A stretch of 64,000 nucleotides of DNA from JAYODZ01 sp965662735 (GTDB lineage: Bacteria; Pseudomonadota; Alphaproteobacteria; RS24). Shown here piece after piece: positions 8,399 to 17,433 of this stretch. Numbering within the stretch: position 1 is the stretch's first letter; every line of letters starts with the position of its first letter. Both the position numbers and the translations under genes were made by a program. The stretch is taken from positions 45,862-109,861 of the forward strand of contig CBFIIU010000004.1 in the NCBI GenBank assembly GCA_965662735.1, given 5' to 3'. The notes under the pieces are model-generated. The model was not told where the DNA came from, made no database searches, and was given only the letters and a program-made list of their open reading frames with translations.

Positions 8399-9031
8399 TT
8401 AGACATTTTCGAGAGCGCGAGGCGAAATTTGTGTGAATTTTAAGATGCGCGCCTCCGGATCGGTTCGACTTTGAATAGCCTCATAGCTCAGAACCCAATG
8501 CCGTGCACAGGCCGCCAATTCCGCTTCCCATTCCCGCCCCTTCGGAAAAAGACCAAGCGTTCCGGGGTTAAAAAACGGCTGGCTTAAAGCCAATAATTTA
8601 TCCAACGCCGTCAAAGCGCGCGCCGAAACAATGGAGACAGGGCCAATATCGGCATCCGACAGCGTTTCCGCCCGCGCACAAATGACCTGAGCCGCACAGC
8701 CTGTTTCGCGAATAACTGTGCGCATAAAAGCTGCTTTTTTCTGATCACTCTCAACCAAGGTCACGGCGCCCGAAAATCCAGCCATCGCCACCACTAACCC
8801 CGGAAAACCCGCGCCACTGCCCAAGTCAAGCCAAGTGCCCGAGCGTTCTTCCGTGAGCGCCAAAAGTTGATAGGAGTCCGCCATATGCCGCTCCCATAAA
8901 TGCGGCAAACTCGCCGGGCTCACAAGGTTGATCTTGGACTGCCATTTTCGCAGTAGCCCTTCGTAAATCACCAAGCGCTGCATTGTTTCACGTGAAACAC
9001 CATAATCGCGTTGAAACTGGTCAGCACTCAT
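8399..9031 (-). CDS. rsmG: 16S rRNA m7G527 methyltransferase RsmG (GidB)
   Basis: A 210-residue SAM-dependent methyltransferase that makes 7-methylguanosine at position 527 of 16S rRNA. The SAM-binding motif I is WLDLGSGAGFPG, motif II lies around LVESDQKKAAF, and SARALTALDKLL carries the family's later conserved region. The N-terminal segment YGVSRETMQRL is partly dictated by DNA function: residues 11-16 are encoded by a perfect parS site on the same bases. It follows mnmG by 21 bases and precedes parA by 40, so the three are probably one transcript. Confidence 0.96.
   Translation of the reverse strand: MSADQFQRDYGVSRETMQRLVIYEGLLRKWQSKINLVSPASLPHLWERHMADSYQLLALTEERSGTWLDLGSGAGFPGLVVAMAGFSGAVTLVESDQKKAAFMRTVIRETGCAAQVICARAETLSDADIGPVSIVSARALTALDKLLALSQPFFNPGTLGLFPKGREWEAELAACARHWVLSYEAIQSRTDPEARILKFTQISPRALENV
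8984..8999. promoter_or_regulatory. parS: parS centromere site inside rsmG
   Basis: Perfect 16-base palindrome TGTTTCACGTGAAACA, the consensus parS recognised by chromosomal ParB. It lies within the rsmG coding sequence and encodes GVSRET. This is one of two copies, both within 11 kb of the proposed origin and beside parAB. Confidence 0.95.
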
Positions 9032-9052
9032 TACTTCTACTCAAAACGGGAT

Positions 9053-10915
9053 TTACTCAGCCGCCACCGACTTTTTCTTGGCAATATGCAGCAATTGGGT
9101 CAGCGCAGCAGGCGTCATCCCGTCGAGGCGCGCCGCCTGCCCCAATGTGGTGGGTCGCGCCGCGGATAATTTCTGGCGCACCTCTGTGGCTAGCCCGGCA
9201 ATGGCCATATAGTCAATATCGGTCGGGAGCAGGAAGTTTTCATCCCGTCGAAAAGCCGCGATATCGGATTTTTGCCGGTCGAGATACCCCGCATATTGCG
9301 CATCGGTCTCAATTTGTGTCCGTACGGACGGGCTCCATCCGTTAATATCAGGCCAAATCTCAGCCAATTGCTCGAAGGAAATATCAGGATAGGCCAATAG
9401 GTCAAAAATCGACCGACGAACGCCGTCCGCATTAATCCGTAAGCCAAATTGGGCCGCTTCATTGGGGGTCAGCGTACAGGCCAGCGCCCGCTGCCGCGCC
9501 GCCTCTAAGAGGCCCATTTTATCACGATATGCGTTGAGACGCGTCGATCCGACCAAACCAAGCGCCGCCCCTTTCTCGGTCAGCCTTTGATCGGCATTAT
9601 CGGCCCGTAAACTCAGCCGATACTCGGCCCGCGCGGTAAACATGCGATAGGGCTCGCTTACACCGCGGGTCACCAGATCATCGATCATGACGCCAATATA
9701 GGCCTCAGCACGATCAAAAACCGCCCCATCCTGTCCGCCAGCGCGACGCGCGGCGTTTAGACCTGCAACCAACCCTTGGCCAGCCGCCTCTTCATAGCCA
9801 GTTGTGCCATTAATTTGCCCAGCGAGAAACAGACCGCCGACCCTTTTGCACTCCAGCGTCGGATATAATTCGCGCGGATCCACATAGTCATATTCAATAG
9901 CGTATCCGTGGCGCAGAATGGTTACATTTTCAAGGCCAGGGATGGTTTTGATCGCTGCCTCTTGAATATAGGCTGGCATTGAGGTCGAAATGCCATTGGG
10001 GTAAACCGTCGGATCATCGAGCCCTTCCGGCTCTAGAAAAATTTGGTGCCGCATGCGATCAGGAAAACGCGCCACCTTATCTTCGATTGAGGGGCAATAA
10101 CGCGGCCCAACCCCGGAAATTTGACCCGAATAAACGGGAGATTTCTGTATATTTTCCGCAATAATGGCAATGGTTTCCTCTGTCGTACTGGTAATATGAC
10201 AGATCGTCTGCGGCGTTGTTATACGTTCGGTCAGAAAGGAGAAGGGTGTGGGCGGATCATCCGAAGGCTGCTCTTCAAGCCGACTTGTATCAATGGTGCG
10301 GCCATCCAAACGCGCCGGTGTCCCTGTTTTTAAGCGCCCGAGGCGCAATCCCATTGCATAAAGCCGTTGCGATAACTTCTTGGCCGGGGCCTCGCCATGC
10401 CGCCCCGCTGGTATGCGTTCCGTACCAAGATGAATGAGCCCATCGAGAAAGGTCCCGGTGGTCAAAACCACCTGGCCCGTGGCATAGGTTTGACCCTCCG
10501 CCGTCACCACGCCGGTAACCCGATCCTCAGAAATGGTGATATCTTCAACAGCACCTTCGATCACCGTTAAATTCTCGGTCTCGGTGATGGCGGCCTGCAT
10601 CGCCTCCCGATACAATTTCCGATCGGCCTGAGCCCGAGGCCCTCGCACGGCCGGTCCTTTTCTCCGATTGAGCAAGCGAAATTGAATACCGGCTTGGTCG
10701 GCAACCCGACCCATATATCCATCAAGCGCGTCGATCTCGCGCACCAAATGCCCCTTTCCAACCCCACCAATGGCTGGGTTGCACGACATCTCGCCAATGG
10801 TCGCATATTTGTGGGTCAGCAAAAGCGTGCGCGCACCGGCACGCGCGGCTGCGCCCGCTGCTTCACAGCCCGCATGACCCCCGCCAATAACAATCACATC
10901 CCATTTATGTTGCAT
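9053..10915 (-). CDS. mnmG: tRNA uridine-5-carboxymethylaminomethyl modification enzyme MnmG (GidA)
   Basis: A 620-residue FAD enzyme that works with MnmE to install the cmnm5 group on wobble uridine 34 of certain tRNAs. The FAD-binding GxGxxG sequence is IGGGHAGCEAA (from residue 10), followed by SCNPAIGGVGKGHLVREID. Other conserved blocks are LKTGTPARLDGRTID, GPRYCPSIEDK and GQINGTTGYEEAAGQGL. The frame extends to a GTG at 10969, but ATG 10915 starts the protein directly before the FAD motif and gives the usual length. It is downstream of mnmE, its partner subunit, with a parS site between the two. Confidence 0.97.
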   Translation of the reverse strand: MQHKWDVIVIGGGHAGCEAAGAAARAGARTLLLTHKYATIGEMSCNPAIGGVGKGHLVREIDALDGYMGRVADQAGIQFRLLNRRKGPAVRGPRAQADRKLYREAMQAAITETENLTVIEGAVEDITISEDRVTGVVTAEGQTYATGQVVLTTGTFLDGLIHLGTERIPAGRHGEAPAKKLSQRLYAMGLRLGRLKTGTPARLDGRTIDTSRLEEQPSDDPPTPFSFLTERITTPQTICHITSTTEETIAIIAENIQKSPVYSGQISGVGPRYCPSIEDKVARFPDRMRHQIFLEPEGLDDPTVYPNGISTSMPAYIQEAAIKTIPGLENVTILRHGYAIEYDYVDPRELYPTLECKRVGGLFLAGQINGTTGYEEAAGQGLVAGLNAARRAGGQDGAVFDRAEAYIGVMIDDLVTRGVSEPYRMFTARAEYRLSLRADNADQRLTEKGAALGLVGSTRLNAYRDKMGLLEAARQRALACTLTPNEAAQFGLRINADGVRRSIFDLLAYPDISFEQLAEIWPDINGWSPSVRTQIETDAQYAGYLDRQKSDIAAFRRDENFLLPTDIDYMAIAGLATEVRQKLSAARPTTLGQAARLDGMTPAALTQLLHIAKKKSVAAE

Positions 10916-11014
10916 GTCTTCGCGCCTACCCGCACCTTCTCGTTCGTACCCGAATAGACCTTTGTCCACTTTTCTTCAAGACCCGTTCAAACAAAAGCGA
11001 CAATCAAACTTAAA

Positions 11015-11030
11015 TGTTTCACGTGAAACA
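11015..11030. promoter_or_regulatory. parS: parS centromere site between mnmG and mnmE
   Basis: Second perfect TGTTTCACGTGAAACA palindrome, in the 169-base spacer between mnmE and mnmG. It lies 2,031 bases from the copy in rsmG and about 7.4 kb from the proposed oriC. Confidence 0.95.
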
Positions 11031-11084
11031 CATTAAGTCAGGACATTATCCGAGACATAAACCGCGCCAATGCGATTTCAGTAT

Positions 11085-12440
11085 CTATTTACCAATACAA
11101 AAATCATTGAAAACAACATCCAATAAGGCCTCCACGTCAACCTTCCCAGTGATGCGCCCCAAGGCGCGGCTTGCCAAACGCACATCTTCGGCGGCCAATT
11201 CCAGCGCAGGCGCTGCAAATGCGCGATCGAGATGATCGACCGCCTCCTGAAGGGCCTGTCGGTGACGCAATCGGGTCATGACAGGTCGATCGCTTACGCC
11301 ATATTGGCGAGCGATTTGCTGTTCGAGTGCCGCCAATAAGTCCGAAACGCCCGCCCCCGTTCTCACCGAAATCACGTGATCGATCGATTTCCCATTCCGA
11401 TTAACCTTCTGATCCTGCGCAACCCCCTGATCCGCCAAATCAGATTTATTGACGACCCATAAATCGCCCTCTTGCAATAGGTCAAAATCCGATTGGTCCA
11501 CGCTCAAGGCATCGGGGGCCGTAACCAAAATACGCAACTCCGCCTCTCGGGCGCGGCGTCGAGCGCGGCGCACCCCCTCAACCTCGACATCCGTCTCTCC
11601 CTCGCGCAGGCCCGCTGTGTCCGCCAGGCGCACCGGCACACCCGCAAGGCGTAACGCCACCTCCACCACATCTCGGGTTGTGCCTGCTTCGGGCGACACG
11701 ATGGCCGCCTCGACGCTTGTTAAGCTATTGATTAAACTAGATTTTCCTGCATTGGGGGGGCCAATAATTGCCACCGAAACCCCATCGCGAAGCCGCTCTC
11801 CGCGCGACTCCGCGAGATGGGCATGCATGGCAGCCAGAGTGTCCCGCAGGCCGTCTAGCGCCGAAGCGCCCAAGCCCCCTGGCAAATCCTCCTCGGCAAA
11901 TTCTATATCCGCCTCAATATGGGCCAGAGAGGTGGTCAGCGTGTTGCGCCAACGCTCATAAATTTCGCCCAAAGCCCCCTGCATTTGGCGCAGGGCCTGC
12001 TGTTGCTGGCCCTCGGTCTCGGCATCGATCAGATCAGCTATGCCTTCGGCAGCGGTTAAGTCCATCCGACCATTTAACACCGCCTGACGCGAAAATGCTC
12101 CCGGTTCGGCGGGCGATAAACCTGAAATCGACCCTAACGCCGTCAAAACACTATCGGCAACGGCGACCCCACCATGCACATGAAACTCTGCACAATCCTC
12201 ACCCGTGAAGCTGCGCGGACCAGGCATCCACAACACCAACGCCTCATCGAGCACCGCGCCGGAGTTCGGATCTTTCAGACGTCGCAGGCTCGCCCGCCGC
12301 GGCGCCGGCATGCGATCTTCAGCTCCTCCACATAAAGCCAATACCGCCGCTCCCGCTTGCGGGCCGCTGACCCGAATTACCGCGAGCGCGCCCCGACCGG
12401 CTGGCGTTGCCAAAGCAAATATTGTTTCACCTGCCTGCAT
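11085..12440 (-). CDS. mnmE: tRNA modification GTPase MnmE (TrmE)
   Basis: A 451-residue GTPase partner of MnmG in tRNA wobble-uridine modification. The N-terminal formyl-THF-binding domain begins METIFALATPAGRGALAVIRVSG-like and includes the FTGEDCAEFHVHGG stretch. The G domain in the second half has the P-loop GPPNAGKSS, G3 DTAGLRE and G4 NKSD. The protein ends in the conserved FCIGK, whose cysteine is the family's C-terminal C-x-G-K motif. It starts at ATG 12440 and is divergent from the plus-strand YyaL-type gene 99 bases away. Confidence 0.97.
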   Translation of the reverse strand: MQAGETIFALATPAGRGALAVIRVSGPQAGAAVLALCGGAEDRMPAPRRASLRRLKDPNSGAVLDEALVLWMPGPRSFTGEDCAEFHVHGGVAVADSVLTALGSISGLSPAEPGAFSRQAVLNGRMDLTAAEGIADLIDAETEGQQQQALRQMQGALGEIYERWRNTLTTSLAHIEADIEFAEEDLPGGLGASALDGLRDTLAAMHAHLAESRGERLRDGVSVAIIGPPNAGKSSLINSLTSVEAAIVSPEAGTTRDVVEVALRLAGVPVRLADTAGLREGETDVEVEGVRRARRRAREAELRILVTAPDALSVDQSDFDLLQEGDLWVVNKSDLADQGVAQDQKVNRNGKSIDHVISVRTGAGVSDLLAALEQQIARQYGVSDRPVMTRLRHRQALQEAVDHLDRAFAAPALELAAEDVRLASRALGRITGKVDVEALLDVVFNDFCIGK

Positions 12441-12539
12441 CAGTTGGCATTATACTCCCTGTTTCTCCGACCCCGATTTTGACGTGCCCCATAGGGGCGC
12501 TCGACGACAGGTCACATCGTTCTATGTTAGGGTCTTATC

Positions 12540-14573
12540 ATGCCTGCTGAAAATCTTCTACGCTTTGAAACCAGCCCCTATCTGCAACAGCACGCAGACA
12601 ACCCAGTGCATTGGGCGCCTTGGGGGGCCGAGGCGCTTGAAGAAGCACGCGCCCACAACAAACCGATTTTACTGTCGATTGGCTATGCCGCTTGTCATTG
12701 GTGCCATGTGATGGCGCATGAAAGTTTTGAAGATGCTGAAACAGCGGCGCTAATGAACCAGCATTTTGTTTGCGTAAAAGTAGATCGTGAAGAACGCCCC
12801 GATATTGACGATCTCTACATGACCGCCCTCAGCCTGATGGGCGAACAAGGGGGGTGGCCGCTCACCATGTTTTTAGATGCGCAAGGCCAGCCTTTCTGGG
12901 GGGGCACCTATTTCCCAAAATCGCCCAGCCATGGCCGCCCAGGCTTTGCCCAAGTGCTCGAAGCTGTTTCCGAAGCCTATCAGCAGGGCCACACCCAGAT
13001 CGCGACCAACACGCAAGCCATCATGTCGGCGCTGCGCAAACGATCGGCGGCGGCGACCACGGCGGACGGCGTTTCCCCGCAGCAGCCCAACATCGCGATG
13101 CGAAGTTTGGCCGGACATATTGATCGCGACAATGGTGGATTTGGTGGCGCTCCGAAATTTCCGCAACCGGTTTTGTTTCACTTTCTCCTCGAACAGGCGC
13201 TGGTGGATGATGATGACGATGTGCGCATGTTGGTGCTCCACACTTTGCGGCAAATCTGTCGCGGCGGCATCTATGATCATCTGGCGGGTGGCTTCGCGCG
13301 CTACACCGTTGATGCGCACTGGCTCATTCCGCATTTTGAAAAAATGCTTTATGACAATGCGCTTCTCATCTCTCTCCTCTGCCTCGCCTGGCAAAATACG
13401 CAAGAGGATCTGTTCAAACATCGTATCGCCGACACCATTCAATGGCTGATCGACGATATGCGCCTCGCCTCAGGCGGTTTGGCCGCCAGCCGCGACGCGG
13501 ACAGCGAAACCGAAACGGGCGAGAGCGCCGAGGGCGCCTTCTACGTGTGGAGTGCGCATGCGCTCTCAATGGCCCTGGGCGACAGAGCGCCCGACTTTGC
13601 CCACGCCTATGGGTGCACGACGGACGGGAATTTTGAAGGCCAAAACATTCTCAACCGATTACAGGCGGAAAACGATGACGAGACCGCATTTAAAGCCGAC
13701 CGCGAAAAATTATTAGCGGTCCGCGCGCATCGGTCGTCGCCCGCCCGCGATGACAAAATATTAGCCGATTGGAATGGCATGACCATTAGCGCGCTTGTGC
13801 ACGCCAGCGATATGTTCAATCGTCCAGATTGGCGCGAGCACGCGGAAACACTTTTTGCGGACATCTGCCGCGAGCTGTACCGAGATAACGGCTTGCGGCA
13901 CAGCGCCTGCGCGGGACGCGTCATGACACTTGGTCTGGGCGACGACTATGTTCATATGATCACAGCCGCGCTCTGGCTCTACGCCGCGACGGGCGAGCAT
14001 CGCTATATGCAATGGGCCAAGCTTTGGGTCGAGGAATTCGACGCAGCCCATCTCGTTGATCACGCCTATATTAATAGCCCACGTCACGCGCGTGATGTTC
14101 TCGTACATCACCGCCCCTCCCATGATGGGGCCACGCCCAGCTTGAACAATGCCGCGCTTTTTATGCTGCATTTATTCTATTTGCTGACGGGCGAGAAAAC
14201 ATTTGATGACAAAGCCGATCTGTTGGCCGGCCAGTTCAGCGGACAACTATCAACCCAATATCCGCAAATGCCCTTATTTTTACGGGCCAGCGCCTGGCGG
14301 CACAATAGCACGACGCTTGTGATTTTAGCGCCGACGCTCGACACAGACGCGCATCGACATTTGCGCCACATCGCGATCACACATATGGTTCGCGGCGTCG
14401 TGCTCTCATTGGCCGAAACCGACAGCCCCCAGCTTGATCAGCAGCACCTGGCCTATGGCAAAACATGTGTAAACGGCCAACCAACCGCCTATATTTGCCC
14501 AGCCGGGCGATGCCTCGCCCCCATCACCGATCCAGATGCGTTAAAAAAGACACTTCAAAAATTGAAAATTTAA
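12540..14573 (+). CDS. Thioredoxin-domain protein of the YyaL/SPATA20 (DUF255) family
   Basis: A 677-residue protein with an N-terminal thioredoxin-like domain and a large all-helical region resembling the six-hairpin glycosidase or epimerase fold. The opening RFETSPYLQQHADNPVHW and the redox motif CHWC (C52, C55) in YAACHWCHVMAHESFED are hallmarks of the family, as are DREERPDIDD and GGWPLTMFL. Function is not established; family members are found from bacteria to man. It starts at ATG 12540. With the next gene it forms a plus-strand pair set between minus-strand blocks (mnmE and rho), so it may be an insertion relative to the usual order. Confidence 0.92.
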   Translation: MPAENLLRFETSPYLQQHADNPVHWAPWGAEALEEARAHNKPILLSIGYAACHWCHVMAHESFEDAETAALMNQHFVCVKVDREERPDIDDLYMTALSLMGEQGGWPLTMFLDAQGQPFWGGTYFPKSPSHGRPGFAQVLEAVSEAYQQGHTQIATNTQAIMSALRKRSAAATTADGVSPQQPNIAMRSLAGHIDRDNGGFGGAPKFPQPVLFHFLLEQALVDDDDDVRMLVLHTLRQICRGGIYDHLAGGFARYTVDAHWLIPHFEKMLYDNALLISLLCLAWQNTQEDLFKHRIADTIQWLIDDMRLASGGLAASRDADSETETGESAEGAFYVWSAHALSMALGDRAPDFAHAYGCTTDGNFEGQNILNRLQAENDDETAFKADREKLLAVRAHRSSPARDDKILADWNGMTISALVHASDMFNRPDWREHAETLFADICRELYRDNGLRHSACAGRVMTLGLGDDYVHMITAALWLYAATGEHRYMQWAKLWVEEFDAAHLVDHAYINSPRHARDVLVHHRPSHDGATPSLNNAALFMLHLFYLLTGEKTFDDKADLLAGQFSGQLSTQYPQMPLFLRASAWRHNSTTLVILAPTLDTDAHRHLRHIAITHMVRGVVLSLAETDSPQLDQQHLAYGKTCVNGQPTAYICPAGRCLAPITDPDALKKTLQKLKI

Positions 14574-14665
14574 GAGCACACTTCTTTTTGGACTTTTTCC
14601 AAACCTCGATCACTCGCGCCGTCGGCGCTGACGGCGTTGACATCTAAAGCACTAGGGAGCCCATT

Positions 14666-15358
14666 ATGAGCAGCTTAACAATTTCGACACCCGATGGTTC
14701 ATTTGAAGGTTATTTAGCCCTGCCCGAGAGCGGCAGCGGACCCGGGCTTGTTGTCGTCCAAGAGATTTTTGGGGTAAATGCCAATATTCGAGGCCTCACC
14801 GATTACTTCGCTAGCCAAGGTTTCGTCGCCTTTGCCCCCGACCTGTTTTGGCGCATTGAGCCGGGCATCGAGCTAACCGACCAAAGCGAAGAGCATTGGA
14901 AAAAAGCCTTCGACTGTTTTGGAAAGTTTGACGCCGATGCCGGCGCCCGCGACATTCAAGCAGCGCTGTCGGCACTGCGCGCGCACCCTGCCTGCACCGG
15001 CAAAGCCGGTGTGATTGGATTTTGTTTAGGGGGCAAAATGGCCTATCTCGCGGCGGCGCGCACGGATAGCGATGCAAGCATTGGCTATTATGGCGTCGGG
15101 ATCCAAGACATGCTTGAGGAAGCCTCGGCAATTCAAAAGCCATTAATGCTGCACATTGCCGGTCTCGATGAGTTTGTCCCACCAGAGGCACAAACCGCCA
15201 TTGAAAATGGTCTCGGCGGGCATGCGCAGGTTACACTTCACATCTATCCAGATGATGATCACGCCTTTGCGCGTGAGGGCGGCGCCCATTACAGCGCGCA
15301 ATCGGCATCTTTAGCGCATCAGCGTACGCTCGATCTTTTGCATTCAGCCCTTTCCTAG
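14666..15358 (+). CDS. Dienelactone hydrolase family protein
   Basis: A 230-residue alpha/beta hydrolase of the dienelactone hydrolase family. The nucleophile is Cys120 in IGFCLGG, where the family uses Cys rather than Ser; the acid is the Asp of GLDEFVPP and the histidine that of PDDDHAFAREGG. Family members open dienelactone rings in chloroaromatic degradation, but many, probably including this one, act on unknown esters. No aromatic-degradation genes are nearby. A GGGAG ribosome site precedes ATG 14666. It lies 92 bases after the YyaL-type gene and may be cotranscribed with it. Confidence 0.92.
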   Translation: MSSLTISTPDGSFEGYLALPESGSGPGLVVVQEIFGVNANIRGLTDYFASQGFVAFAPDLFWRIEPGIELTDQSEEHWKKAFDCFGKFDADAGARDIQAALSALRAHPACTGKAGVIGFCLGGKMAYLAAARTDSDASIGYYGVGIQDMLEEASAIQKPLMLHIAGLDEFVPPEAQTAIENGLGGHAQVTLHIYPDDDHAFAREGGAHYSAQSASLAHQRTLDLLHSALS

Positions 15359-15482
15359 CGCTAAGGGCCAAGGGCTTAGAGCTCAATCAATTAAGCGCGC
15401 AACCAATAAGGCCGCCCGCCTTTAGGAAAGCGCTCGCCTACGCCCAAGCGGCGCCGAAGCTCTCGCCCGCGCCGCCGGCGCT

Positions 15483-16748
15483 TTATGTGTTCATTGAATC
15501 GAAGAACTCGGCATTAACCTTGGTCTGCTTCAGCTTATCGAGCAGGAACTCAACCGCATCGACCGTGCCCATTGGGTTCAAGATCCGCCGCAGCACATAA
15601 ATTTTGCTCAATGTGGGACGATCAACCAATAGTTCTTCCTTACGCGTGCCCGATTTCATAATATCAATTGCGGGGAAGACACGCTTATCGGCGATCTTCC
15701 GATCCAATACGATTTCGGAGTTCCCTGTGCCTTTAAACTCTTCAAAGATCACCTCATCCATCCGACTTCCGGTTTCAATCAGAGCCGTTGAGATAATCGT
15801 GAGCGAGCCGCCTTCTTCAATATTTCGAGCTGCGCCAAAAAACCGCTTGGGGCGCTGCAAGGCATTTGCATCCACACCGCCCGTCAAAACCTTACCCGAT
15901 GATGGGACGACGGTATTATAAGCGCGGCCCAAACGCGTAATGCTATCGAGCAGAATGACAACATCGCGACCATGTTCTACCAAACGCTTGGCCTTCTCAA
16001 TCACCATTTCTGCCACTTGAACATGGCGTGTCGCAGGCTCATCAAAAGTCGATGACACGACTTCGCCGCGAACACTGCGCTGCATATCCGTAACCTCTTC
16101 CGGCCGCTCATCAATCAACAAGACAATGAGGTAACATTCGGGATGATTTTCCGAAATCGAGCGCGCAATATTTTGCATCAGCACCGTCTTACCGGTGCGG
16201 GGCGGCGCCACAATCAAGGCGCGCTGACCTTTTCCTAATGGCGCCACAATATCAATGACGCGACTAGACATATTTTTCTTATCCGGATCCTCGACTTCCA
16301 TCTTGAAGTGCTCATCAGGATATAATGGTGTCAAATTATCGAAATGGACTTTTTGGCGGGCTTTTTCCGGTTCCTCAAAATTAATGCGGTTCACCTTCAC
16401 CAAAGCGAAATAACGCTCTCCATCCCGCGGACTGCGAATATCACCTTCAACCGTATCGCCGGTCCGCAACCCAAAGCGCCGAATTTGCGAAGGACTAACG
16501 TAAATATCATCTGGGCCGGCGAGATAGTTAGAATCCGGAGACCGTAAGAAACCGAAGCCGTCTTGCAGCACCTCGACAACGCCTTCACCGATAATTCCAA
16601 TCCCGTCTTCCGCATATTTTTTCAAGATCGCGAACATCATGTCTTGTTTCAACATGGATGAGGCATTCTCAATGTCGCTCGCCTCAGCGATGGCGAGCAA
16701 ATCGGTAGGGGATTTTTCTTTCAGGTCTTGAAGTCTTACTTGTTCCAT
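15483..16748 (-). CDS. rho: Transcription termination factor Rho
   Basis: A 421-residue RNA-dependent hexameric helicase that ends transcription. The N-terminal helical part starts LQDLKEKSPTDLLAIAE; the RNA-binding cold-shock-like domain has DGFGFLR (63-69) and DIYVSPSQIRRFGLRTGD. The ATPase P-loop is APPRTGKT (181-188), Walker B appears as VILLDSITRLGRAYN, and the C-terminal RILNPMG and VEFLLDKL are typical. Length is normal. It is followed on the minus strand by nothing until the convergent hydrolase gene. No clear ribosome site precedes ATG 16748, and its 135-base leader shows no obvious attenuator. Confidence 0.97.
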   Translation of the reverse strand: MEQVRLQDLKEKSPTDLLAIAEASDIENASSMLKQDMMFAILKKYAEDGIGIIGEGVVEVLQDGFGFLRSPDSNYLAGPDDIYVSPSQIRRFGLRTGDTVEGDIRSPRDGERYFALVKVNRINFEEPEKARQKVHFDNLTPLYPDEHFKMEVEDPDKKNMSSRVIDIVAPLGKGQRALIVAPPRTGKTVLMQNIARSISENHPECYLIVLLIDERPEEVTDMQRSVRGEVVSSTFDEPATRHVQVAEMVIEKAKRLVEHGRDVVILLDSITRLGRAYNTVVPSSGKVLTGGVDANALQRPKRFFGAARNIEEGGSLTIISTALIETGSRMDEVIFEEFKGTGNSEIVLDRKIADKRVFPAIDIMKSGTRKEELLVDRPTLSKIYVLRRILNPMGTVDAVEFLLDKLKQTKVNAEFFDSMNT

Positions 16749-16883
16749 AATGATACCGGGGGAAGGTGCAGGTGCGAGAAAGCAGATGCAAAAAGGGGGG
16801 AATGCGCCATGCGCAAGACATCTTATATCAATAAGTAACGAGTTTCACAAGAATGCTAAATCGAGCGCGCATTCATAAATTCG

Positions 16884-17354
16884 TTAAAACGGGCGTACAA
16901 TGACCATAACAACAATAATAATGGTTAAAATCGGCGGAATTTCGTTAATTTTTCGAAAAAACCCACTTGTCGGATGGGCTTCCCCTTTTTCTAGACGCCG
17001 GCGCATAGATGCCAAATACATATGAAAACCGGTCATCAAAATAACGGCAAATAATTTAACCCAAAACCAATAACCGATCCCAGGCAGAAAACCGTCGCGA
17101 AAAATCAACAAAAGAGCGAAAACCCAGGCCGCGATCATGGCCGGATTCATGATAATTCTCAGAAGCTTACGCTCCATGGTTTTAAAAATATCAACCGTGG
17201 CATCAGGTGCTCCGGTTTCTATCGCCTCGCAATGATAAACAAATAGTCTCGGCAAATAATACATCCCCGCCATCCAGAAAAGAACAGCAATAACATGGCC
17301 AGCGAGGAACCACCGAGCATATACAATTAAAAAATCAGCCAGCATTTCGTTCAT
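16884..17354 (-). CDS. hemJ: Protoporphyrinogen oxidase HemJ
   Basis: A 156-residue inner-membrane protein with four predicted hydrophobic helices, matching HemJ (UPF0093), which oxidises protoporphyrinogen IX in haem synthesis. Conserved residues are visible: His20 in the first helix (FLAGHVIAVLFWMAGMYYLPR), the YLPRLFVYH segment, and RNPMAMI-like IIMNPAMIAAW. The C-terminal part has FFRKINEIPPILTI, a typical ending. It sits between rho and hemE, the standard alphaproteobacterial order, so haem enzymes for two different steps are together. A second possible start lies 9 bases downstream at the ATG for Met4. Confidence 0.93.
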   Translation of the reverse strand: MNEMLADFLIVYARWFLAGHVIAVLFWMAGMYYLPRLFVYHCEAIETGAPDATVDIFKTMERKLLRIIMNPAMIAAWVFALLLIFRDGFLPGIGYWFWVKLFAVILMTGFHMYLASMRRRLEKGEAHPTSGFFRKINEIPPILTIIIVVMVIVRPF

Positions 17355-17433
17355 TTTTTCCGTCTATTCTTTTCATCTATTTTTTTTGTTATTTTTCTCA
17401 TTTCGTCGCTTTGGCCATCATCTATCGCATATT

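Noticed and set aside
11014..11235. Open frame starting MFHVKH at the intergenic parS
   Set aside because: The start residues are just the translated parS palindrome; the rest is antisense to the mnmE 3' end and has no family features. The same holds for the frame at 8983-9345.
12420..12435. TGTTTCAC half-site near the mnmE start, considered as a third parS
   Set aside because: Only the left half matches; the right half is CTGCCTGC instead of GTGAAACA.
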